64,000 nt of DNA from Phoronis australis (lineage: Eukaryota; Phoronida; Phoronidae): positions 780,902-844,901 of the forward strand of contig NMRA01000124.1 of the NCBI GenBank assembly GCA_002633005.1, in the 5' to 3' direction. Below are positions 39,701 to 51,700 of this stretch, piece after piece (within the stretch, counting starts at the first letter, position 1; each line of letters starts with the position of its first letter). Under the pieces are notes generated by a model. That model was not told the origin of the DNA. It was given only the letters and a program-made list of their open reading frames with translations, and did not search any database. The translations under genes and the position numbers were made by a program.

Positions 39701-42700
39701 CATTAGACATCAGGATCATATTTACAACAATTTAGGACAACAAGTGCCAACATACATCGCTGACACAACTACCACAAAAAGACGACCACTCTGATAGAAG
39801 TTTTTCTAAATTTACTTTGATGGTGACAAGGAAATTCCACTTCATCAAAAATGGGCCATCCAATCATACCGTTCTGCATAAAAATAAATTTTATTTCTCT
39901 CTCTCTCCATCTTCTTCCCTCACTCTCCCTCCCTCCCATCTCCCTTTCCCTCTCCCCCTCCCAACCCAACTCCCCCACTATCTCACAGACATAAATGAAT
40001 GAAAACAAGAAACATACAAGCAGAATTGCACACATTGGGAATACAAGAAATGACTGACACCTACTTGTCTACATCCTCTGCTGCCACAGCCTCCTGATAG
40101 GCCTTGGGCAAGGTCATGACCCCTTGGAAAAGGGACTGGGCCATTAAACCATACTTGTCCAGGTCCTGAAATGAACCAGCAAGGACAACATAAAAGCAAA
40201 TCTTGCAATACGATTCAAATCAAATTCTAGATGCAATTGCGAACACACTGTGTCCTGTTCAACTGAGGAAATCCTTGCATCGTAGATCTTATTCAACAGA
40301 ACGAGTGAGAATTCACATCGTTCCCCGTGGACCACTTTACGGATAGCCAAGGACAGGAGAGTATTCCACAGACCTGGTTTCTTGTGATAAAAGCAAGATC
40401 TAGCAAAATCACATGAGTCAAAAGCGAGTGTTTCACAGATATGACTGGGAGCATACCAGCTTATCCCAGCTATATGGCATCCACTGACGTGATTTGTCAA
40501 TGACGTTAAAACGTTAATTAGCAGGATATAATTCACTGCTACCGTTCTATAAGAATTTTTCACAACAAGTGCAAACTAATGCAACACAGCCCTGATGCAC
40601 GCACATTCGAGAGTAGAGGTTCATGGTATATCCTCCCCTCTTACCACCTGGTGAACGGAAAAGTATGCGTGTTGCTTGCAGCGAAGATTTCCCAAGAACA
40701 ATTGCACAGGTAACTATGAGCACTACCAGTGAAAAGGCCATTACATAGAGTTTGTTTGTGTTCACATTACAATGCATCACGGAAAAACACAAATTTTTAC
40801 TTTCAACAAATCCCAACTAAAGTTGCATCAAAATCGATTAGCTTGCCAGGGAAGACTATCGTAAACATAATAACTGACATAACTACAACTGGACAGCAAT
40901 CATAACAACACGATTAGTTCCTGCCAAACTACGTTTCATTGTGCACAATTAGCAAAACTATATACTTTCTACAATTTTGCACACAGGTCAGATGGATGTG
41001 AAAAAGAAACAGTTCAAAGCAGCAACTAACTTTTCACAAGTTGTGTTGTTATCAAGAACCAATACGAACTTTACAGCTTTGAAAACACTTAAAACGTGGG
41101 AGCAGGAGAGCCTGTTGCCAGAAATTACAATCCTTGATTCAGTTAATTTAAAGAGACATTATTGACTTTATGGCCGAAAATGCATTCTTGGGATTATTGC
41201 GAGATGGGATGGACCTCTTAAAGTTAGCCTTTACCAGAGGTACCAAACAACAAAATCCACTGCGGTTTGTGATGTTATTGCAAATTGCCAATTCTCGCTG
41301 TCGTCTGCCAGACATTCACTGAAATCATGGCAGGGGTTTTACCTGTTAACTACGATAAAAATACTGTTGAATGAATGGGATCTAATTCCATCAGCAGAGC
41401 ATCAGACTACAACTGCAGGGGTTGCAGTTTCGATTCTGCACTGTGACACAAACAATCACTTTTCTCACTGACAATGTCCCTTTAAGACAATTCCGTAAAC
41501 ACCGCTTATTTCAGCACAATATCCGTGGTCAGTTGACCTACCTCACAACAATATACAGCTGCACAGATACAGTCACTGGCTGCCTCATGAAGGGATGATG
41601 AAGACTCTTTATCCATCTAGAAATACAAATTCGTTTGACAATAACATGGTTTTAACAAAAGTTCACAGTAGATCATTGCAATTCCACAAACGACCTTTTG
41701 AACTTCCAATCACCCCTATATAACGAAACAATCGAATTGTTTGCTGATTTCATAGTCACTCAGGAAACATAAATAAGTCCTCTCACTTTTACAAATTAAT
41801 GAAAATGTAGAGAAAATAGCCCATTTAAATTAAAAGGCAAACAGCACAAGACAAAACTAATCAGATAAAATACCACTTCCCCGTCGTGACGGCTAATTCC
41901 CTTAACAGCAAAAATGAACGGTAATAACCATCAAGGGGACAAACTTCTAATTGAATAATGGCTTAACCACCTTATAAACTTTCCCGTGAATTCCTGTTCA
42001 TTCTCGGTCATGAGGGAAGACTACTCCGATGATGATTCGTCTTTCGCCCCGCCGTCATGACAAGAATTTCCTCGTCACTTTGTCTGAACAGTTTTGGCTT
42101 GTACTGTACACACAGGGTTAGAAACCGAAAACAATTTCATTTCAAATAGAATTTTACATTCAATGTTTAAAATCATGAAGTCCCAACAAAACCACGTTCT
42201 AGTGTTAAAAAAGCATTTTTGTTCACAGGTGTGTTTGTTCTTTCAAAGCAGTGTTATCACGTTCTGATACTTTGTTCAAATTGAAAATGGTTGCAATAAA
42301 ACACAGAGAATCCCCCCAAGAAAGCCATACTGCCATGACGGTTGAGCTTAACTCGCCATGACAAGCAACTTAAAAGTATGCGCATAGTGTCTAATCTCGA
42401 TAATCGAAATAGAACTCAAGATTATTTTTGACATTTTTTTACCAGGATTTAATATGATCTCAAGATAACTATCCATTATTCAGTGCTCAAGTAATTATTT
42501 ATGATTTACGTAGATAAGAGTCTAATCTATGCTCGCACTTGATAACCCTAAATTCGTGCAACAAACTCGAGCAATAACTCAAGATTTCGAGTAAAAACTC
42601 AAAACTTTGAGTTTAAACTCAAACTTATAGGTGGGGTCATAGAATTCAAACTAGAATCATACAGTCATCCATATATACCACAGCACACTCAAGCATAGAA

Positions 42701-45700
42701 TTATAGACACTTATGGAAAACGTCAAAAACAATATGGAGTACAAAGATTAGACTCCGGCCTGAAGCAAGAATGAATTGTTGGCTCTTCTAAAGCCAAGAA
42801 ATCCTTTCTAATCTGAGTTAGGAAAATGAGACTTTTTCAGTAGCCTCAATCACAAGTTGGCTTTTAACAGAAGTCGAAGGTTTGTTGCATCTTTCTTTAA
42901 CTTATTCAGGATTCTTCACAGTAATAGGATTCAGTATGAACAGTAATTCGTGATAGCGGGATGGCAACCTTGATACAGCAGTTAAAACAAAAGACAAGCT
43001 GAATAAATAGGTGACTAGACTCTCACTAGGTGGCGCTGAAGACAAAATGGCCCTCTTTCACTACCTGAATACATTAACAACAAGAGCAACGCAGAGCGTT
43101 GAAATGCGCCCACAATTGCACCGCATACGGTATCCTTCTAGGGTTGTTTATTGGTACCATAAAGTGGCCAGTAAAGGGCATATATGTAGTATGTTGTACT
43201 TAGCAAAATGGAAAGGCATGGTCATTGTCTCCTCAATAGGTTAGGGGCAAAATGTGAGTAATCTTCATAATACAAGCACATCCTATACACCAGTTGCTTA
43301 AAGCACCACAGAAACATAGAATTAAAAACAAATTTACCAACATACGAGATTAGCACAGCACTAGAATGCCAGAAACAAATTTCTACTTGGAACTTTTCCT
43401 TCATAGTCACGAAGTAACACAAAGTATACACCTGAAGACCTATGAAAATACAGAGGTCAATGTAAAATACTAAAATTGCCACTAGAGGCATACCGGTAAT
43501 CAGAATCATCCTAAAGTCGTCATCGTCCGTTGTCAACATCACATAAATACACTTGCTAAATTTAGTAAAGATCCTGCAAACGGTTTGGGAGATACAGCCA
43601 TGGGCGCAAAAAAAAAAAACTGCCACTAGGAGGCGCCACAGTAGTCCAAATCGTCTGAAAATCATTGTCAGCTGTCTTCCTTATAGTAAGCACATACACG
43701 CCAATTTTCACAATCATCCTTTGAGCGGTTTGGTTGATAGAGGGGTGGACGCAAAAATACAGACTCGAAAACAGTAAAAATGGCCACTAGGTGGCGCAAA
43801 CTACGTCGAATCCATCTGAAAACAGTAGGATAGCGTCATCTCACTAATAGGTGCCTACATACCAAATTTCATGAAAATCCGTTCAATACTTTTGAAGATA
43901 CAAAGGTAAGCGTAAAAAACTAAAATTGCCACTAGGGGGCACACCGGTAGTCGGATCCGACCAAAAGTCGTCATCTTCCGTTGTTAACATCATATAAATA
44001 TACTTACACAATTTGTAAAGATCCTGCGAACGGTTTAGGAGATACAGCCATAGGCGCAAAAAAACAAAACTGCCACTAGGAGGCGCCACAGTAGTCGAAA
44101 TCGTCGGAAAATCATCGTCAACCGTCCTCTACATAGTAAGCACATACATGCCAATTTTCACAATCATCCTTTGAGCGGTTTGGTTGATAGAGGGGTGGAC
44201 GCACAAAAACAGACTCGAAAACACTAAAAATGGCCACTAGGTGGTGCAAACTATGTCAAATCCATCTGAAAACGGGAGGATAGCGTCATCTCACTAATAG
44301 GTGCCTACATACCAAACTTCATGAAAATCCGTTAAGGACTTGTGAAGATACAAAGGTAAGCGTAAAAAAATTAAAATTGCCACTAGGGGGCACACCGCTA
44401 GTCGGATCCGTCCAAAAGTCGTCATCTTCCGTTGTTAACATCATATAAATATACTTACACAATTTCGTAAAGATCCTGCGAACGGTTTAGGAGATACAGC
44501 CATAGGCGCAAAAAAACAACACTGCCACTAGGAGGCGCCACAGTAGTCGAAATCATCGGAAAATCATCGTCAACCGTCCTCTACATAGTAAGCATATACA
44601 TGCCAATTTTCACAATCATCCTTTGAGCGGTTTGGTTGATAGAGGGGTGGACGCACAAACACAGACTCGAAAACACTAAACATGGCCACTAGGTGGTGCA
44701 AACTATGTCGAATCCATCTGAAAACGGCAGGATAGCGTCATCTCACTAATAGGTGCCTACAAACCAAATTTCATGAAAATCCGTTCAGGACTTTTGAAGA
44801 TACAAAGGTAAGCATAAAAAACTAAAATTGCCACTAGGGGGCACATCGGTAGTCGGATTTGTCTGAAAGTTCGCACATGCCGTCCCATTCATGAATGGAA
44901 CATATGTGTCAAATTTCATGAACGTATGTCAAAGGGTTTTGGAGATAGAGCAGCGGACGCCGGACGCCGCCCGGACGGACGGACAGAGATGACGGCATAA
45001 TGCGTCCACATATAAATATGTGGGCGCATAAAAAGGACATCAGTACAGGAGCATTCCTGGGATAAGTTTCCCGCTAGATTAACTGAGTCCATGCATTTCT
45101 ACGGGTAGGAACAACCTTACACTAGCTCCACCTAGTGAGTTTTGATTTCCCCGGAGATTCCGGAACAGACTGAGTACACTTACCAGCACTTGGAAGGGAG
45201 CCGTTAACAGTTTACTGTTAATGATCAGATCTTGTGGTACTGTATTCATATTCAGCCAACTGCTGAGGCATTGGAATACCTTCTTGTGGCTATAGACGTC
45301 AGAGTTGCCGTTTTCCAATATTGATGACTGCCAAGAGAAGATGTCCGTTTGCATTAATTGCGAGAAGACAGCATGATCTTAGACACTAATGAAATGAATT
45401 CATTTCGAAAAAAACTGCAGCTATGTCAGTGATTTCGAAGCAATTAAGAACATTTAGTTCTTAAAATTAAAATCAATGGTGCCTGGAATGATGAAAATGC
45501 TCTCAAAATGAAAGCAGCCCTCCGTGTGACCGAAAAGAAATTTTTTCTTCCTTCCGACAAAAATCAGACAAAACAGAATTAAAGAAATGTTACAATTGTT
45601 ATCAGGAGCTTAGTAATATCAATCTTCATTGGCCTGTGTCTTGAAGAGTCTAGTGGCCATTGTCTTTTGACTAAAACCAAAGTGAAAAATCTGACTACGA

Positions 45701-48700
45701 ATAGCCAATAGTTGATTGTTTGTCTTGTGCAATTTCCAAAACATTTTGCCTTCTGTCAATTTGAGCTGGCTACTAATTTCAGTCATTGACTTCAAGTTGT
45801 ACACAGATTTTCTAACTTTCAGGCGAAGACTAATTTCCAAGAAACAGGCTACACCATCATAGATTGATTTTCAGTCAAAAATCAAAAGACAAAAGCTAAT
45901 GGACTGACAGAGAAAATGCCTAACTAAGAAAACATACAGAATTAATTTTTACTTATGTATCAAAAATAAAATTAATCAACTGACTGTCAAACATTTGTAT
46001 ATTAATTTACAGTCATAGATCCAATGACTAACTCAGGACTGTATACCAGAACGTCTTTAATGCAAAGTACCACCTTGAAGGAAGTCAGCATTAGAGACTC
46101 TAAATGCTAGCAAGTAAACAACCACTACCCAATAAAATAACCTATTTGTTCATAAGCTGAAACAAAAACCAATAGAAAAATTGTGTACCAGAAGATTGAG
46201 AACGAGTGGTATCGTCTGCGTTAGTTCTGTTGAGACCGCCTCTCGCCTGTTAGCACCAAGACGTAGAGTCCTTGATTGTGCCTGAAGCAAACAAAGGCGA
46301 AATGCACTAGGTAAATCATCAGATTTTTGACAATTGACAAGCATATAACAACTTTAATCAAATCCAATGATCTTAAATGGCATGTCCAAAGCTCACCAAC
46401 TTGGGCTTTGAAAATGGATCACTTTGGATATCGGGACGCAAAACCAGAAAAATTTCTAATTGAGAACACTTGTAGAATGCTTCAGGTTTACTTTCAAATG
46501 CCATGCGATGTGACTGGCCCCTTTTCGATTTAAGCATCAAGTAAACTTAGATGTCAATTTTGGAGAAAACTGAATTTGCCGAAATTGCTATTTTTCTATT
46601 TTTCATTGCTACAGATACTCAAAAATTTATCAAACCATGCCAGGTGACAGCTAAACCGTAAAAACCAGCTAACCAGGGACCAAATGTTTCTTAATATTAA
46701 TTTTTGTTCAGAAATTCTGCAGCACAATTCAATGTTAGTGTTAAATTGCGTCCAACTGTTTCAACCCTAAGCAAAACATCAATTCACTGAAAATAATTAC
46801 AAAACAATAACTTTCTGACTCTCACGCGCTACGGCATTCAGGAAAGTGTGTGACATTTTGGAGTAAAAAGTCGTCCATTTGTCACGATTCGAACCCGGAA
46901 TTTTGGACAATGAATTCTCTACCAACACCGAGGCATTAGTCATGTTATATCTTATGAAATCTTACTTCTTCAGGCAAAACTGTGAGAAACTCCACCAAAA
47001 AATGAATGTGCTGTGGACTGCTTCCAAACCTGGAAATGAATAAGGAGAGGCTCAGACTTTATTAAGTGAATGTAAAACAACATCACAATCTATATCATTG
47101 CAATACACCAGCTAACAGCACAATATAATACAGAATTACCACAAACAGGGTTAGCTCCAATCCTGATGAAGCATTTAAAGGTGCATTTTGCCGCTTTTTA
47201 GCTGTTAATGTTGAACTCTTAACGAAAGTGCTTTGAGGTTCAAAAAACAAGGTTTGGAATGATCAATGACAAGAAAGAGGAAGATATTCCCGGTGATGTA
47301 TCGGTCCACAAATAAATAGGGTTGTGTGAGAGAAATATTTTTTGTGTTGTAAAATGTTACTGAAATAACAGTTTTTATGTGAAAAAGTCAAAATAGTGAC
47401 AAAAAAGAGACGAAAAAAGGGGAAACTGGAAATCAAATAAGAGGAAAACAAAACCAAAACAGAGGAAATTCTCTTAAAAGAGGAAAATTCCAAGCCCTGA
47501 AAAAATTACCACGTTAATGGGATCTTAAATTACTACCAAATAGCCAGCAACTCAAGTCATAGACAATGTACGCATTCGCCATTTTTAAATTCAGAATTTC
47601 AGTGTTGGCCAAACCGAATAAACTCTGAAGCATTTTCTTGAGTCGCTGATGGTTTCAATCTTCCTACTGTTAACAGAAATAGGATCCTACTACGGTAAGG
47701 TATATCATGAAATCAATTATATTAGAATAAAAGGCCAAATTCTATTTTCGTTTTTGAGCCAGCTACACAGGGCAAAATGCAGCTTTAATTTATCACTGCT
47801 TTGAAATTACATTTCGTTCAGACATTGACCAGATGTAGTCGAGCCCAAGTCAAGCCACAAACAGAAGTTGCATAAGGACAATTTACGATTACTTTCAGTG
47901 GAGTACAAAAATTATGCTTTAGGGGGTGTTGAGTTGTAGTAGTGAATGTGCGCAAGGGAATGAAAGAGAACCTGGAGATGTGCTAATGTTTAAAGAATGA
48001 CTACAATGAGCATATGTTTTTGATGTCGTAAAAATGGCAATGTGAAAAGTAAATATTCAACCAACTGAATAAGAAATTGTTTGAAAATAGCAATTTCCTT
48101 TAATCACATCTGCAAAACGCAAAAAGAAACACCGACATTTAAAGTACTCAGTCCTGTACATTAATAAAGACTGGTATATAAAAATATCAACATTTCTTGT
48201 ACACATTGGGGGGGGTCACCAAAAAGGGTACGTTTTGTACGTAAAATGGTGATAACTTTGATCTATCCCCACTCAATGACTATGCCAGAGCACTTCTAAG
48301 TTGACCAAAGTCCAGACCTCATCCAGATGCTAGCTATCTTCAGGAAATGAGTGTCCATTAATACTACGTAACAGTAATTTTTTTCTACTTTAAATATTTA
48401 CTCATGAAAATAAACAATTACATTAATGAAACATGCTTCAAAATAATAGGTAAACACGATTTGATTTTTGCTACTGCTTCAAAGAATTATTTAGGTTTTG
48501 CCAAAAGATTGTATATACGGGGTTTCAGATTTCTAAAAAAAGCGACTATTTCTTACATAACACTGATAGCAGCATGGTTCTGTCACATTTGTCATTAATT
48601 ATGATAGTACTGCTGTCAGTATACAGACACAAACCACCAAAACATGTGTGAACGCTTAGGTATTTATCCAAGGACATGACAGTTAATGTTAACTTTACCT

Positions 48701-51700
48701 TTGGACAATCTCGCTAGCAGAGTCTTTCCAAGTGACCATTTGGAGAGAGAAGTCCGCCAAAGCTAAACTCAGCTGAAAAATGTAGTAATTACACAATGAT
48801 GTTTAACGAATGATTTTTATTAAGAAAGTAATCAAAGAGGAACACAGATTGTCTTAAAATAGTAGAGTCTGGTGCTAAGGGTATATTAGGGGTCAGTTAG
48901 GTAAAATCACTATTACCTTGGGACATCCAATTTCACACAAAAGCGAGTGAAGAATATTCTCATTTAAGTTTGCAACACGTCACAAAAATCAATTAAAAAG
49001 ATAAGGCAAGTCAATACTTGTCATTTTCTATGGTTATACCATGATCAGAGAAAAGAATGACCCACTATATAATCAACTAGGTCCAGAAATACATTCAAAT
49101 GATCTACCTGAACCCTTTGAAGGACCATTCTACATAGCGTATCTTACCTGCGTGATAATCACTGGGTCGGTATCGGGACTCACTTTGCTGACATGATCCA
49201 TAAGAGACTCACGCAGGGCCGGGTGCGTGTCTGAGGGTAGTTCGTGGAAGGCATACTGAATCTGTTGGTACACAGAGCACAAGGTAACGATATATCAGAG
49301 TACTTTGGTGTTATGTTTATGAGGGCACTGTTCGCAGTGATCATGTTAAAAGCAAAATGCATGCTTTTCCCTCCCCCCAAAAGTTGTCATATTTGTTGGC
49401 CATTCAAATAAATTTACATCAATGTTTGTTTTCATTTCTAAAGTGATATGGAAAAAAAATTATTTTATAACACTGCATACATGCTTGACGGAAAAAAACA
49501 AAAACACGCTTCATTCACATGGCCACCGTTATGACTTCAAAAGCCTCTACCACCATTTTGTAAGCTTGGAAGGTGGCGACAATTGTCAATTGCCTCTCAC
49601 CGCAACAGCGTGCTTCCATTAAGAAAGTTGAGTTCAATAGAGACAGTAGTCATGTGTTTACTTTGTAAGTCGGTATCAAATGAATTCTCCTTTTTACAAA
49701 TAATCAAAACTCAAAATTGAGGTCATAGGTGTTATTTTGTAAACCGCATTGTTTTTTCATCTCACTTTGAAGTTGAATGGAGTATTTTTGACCCGACAGC
49801 ATTGTGATGCACTCAATGCTACTTTAAAAAGTGTAGCTCCATATTTCTGCAACGGAGGAAATTGCCAGCTGAACAAAACCCATAACATGGCCGAATATTG
49901 TGATGGTACTTTCTAGTTGCAGCTAATTAAGCGCACAGACAGCATTGCTTTATTGAGTCTAGGCTTATTTCTTCCCATTATGCATACATTTCCTTTGCAC
50001 ACCAACTTCTAACCCTAACAATGCTACACATTGAAAACTAAAAGCAACTTGTTACATTTTTTAATTTTGGCCAAGGTTTACTGGAGGAGAAAAGAAACAA
50101 AACTTAACAACCATGAAGCCAGTATGATAATATCGACTTTCATAAAATCTTAAACAATTATGACCAATGACATTACAAACAGATAATGAAAAATAATGAA
50201 CTACAGAGGTATCCTCTATGTACTAAAATCACTACCAAGATTCAAATAACTGACTTGAAGCAAAGCACTCACTATCAAACTGAACTTTATTGAAGTGCGT
50301 ATGGATATCATTTATCATGTTTTGCCTTATTTTCAAGTTATCATTCATGATCCTTACTAAATGGCAAACTCAGCATATCATGATCGTGAACACAATTTCC
50401 CGAACATGCCAACATGGAAGATGAGACTGAAGAGCATAAATTATTCAGTCCTGGTAGACTCCCCTCAATCACTCGATTTTGGCTCCGAATGTCGACCCCA
50501 TTCCCAGTTGAAAAATATTCAAAAATCACACGAGATTCCCCTCATAAGGCCATCCCCTCAAGTGTTTAAAAAATTTCCCTGTAGGATCAACTCATTTTTA
50601 ACTCACAAAGCTGACGACTTGAAACTGCACAGAATGTCAGTTTTGGCTACTTCAGGCAGAGCCTACAATGAAAGCTAACGAAAGGGTTGGGGTGTTATTG
50701 ATACTGACCACCTTGACCAGGGAGTAAAATTTACCCCTCACTCAAAAAATTCCGCTCTCAGAAGGCCCTTTCCCCCTTACATGAACCCGGGCACATGGTC
50801 TGTGGTTATTTTACAAGTTAATGGGGTTATTTTTAGTTAAATTCACCTGATGTCAGCTACAGTGGTGCGGCAATGTTTTGTTTTCGATACAGTGACACGA
50901 TTGGCTGAACTGGTGTCCGCCGTGGGGATAAGGGGGTGGTGACGTCATTGGCTGTAGTGTGGTGCTGCCGATTGTTGAGTTCATATTTTCTTCGCCTACC
51001 CCAACTTAAGAAAACTTTCCTGTGGTTGTGATTCCTAGTCATTTAAGACAGTGGTTGGAAAGAATAACATGTAGCAAAATTGATGCTTCAAAAATGACTT
51101 GGGGTCCAGACCAGAACCAAATATATTTTTGGCCTAGACTAATTTCAACGTGCCACTGCTATGTAGGAAAATGGCTATCAAACAACTGATTAGTAGTGGG
51201 GATCATTTTTTCATTCAAAAACAGTGTTCACGGTTGCTTTATCACTTCAAATAAAGTGCATGCAAACCACGAATACCAAGGCCTCGGCTCTGACCTTTGA
51301 CCTTGGTCCCCAGCAGATAGCACACATCAGTTTGAGCAATATATTGCCTCAGTCTCAGCAAAGTGGAAGAGCAACGTTCTTGTTTGGCAATTGCTCAGGT
51401 GTTTTACTTTATGGCTGCTCAAATCTAAACCATAAATCAGGAACGGTTTCACTGTGAACAGTAGATTGGTTAAAGAACACTGAAAAATGCAATTAATTGT
51501 CTTTAAGTGGATTGCTTTGAATAAGCAAATTTTGAAGGTCAGCTGACCAAAATAAGTTATGGCACTGTCATAACAAAATGGCTAGCAACAGATTAGCAAC
51601 AGATATGCGGTCAAGTAAATCATGACAGTAATAGGAATGGATTTAAATTTGTAAATGTAAAGGATCAAAGAACATAAAAAAATGAAAGTTCAGTGAGAAG

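Noticed and set aside
43222-43665. 147-codon minus-strand open frame.
   Set aside because: It lies in the 451-bp repeat array and its edge; the sequence is repeat-derived and does not resemble a protein family.
46870-46945. A functional tRNA gene on the minus strand.
   Set aside because: Box A and box B words are good, but acceptor and anticodon stems do not pair; a SINE head or pseudogene is more likely.
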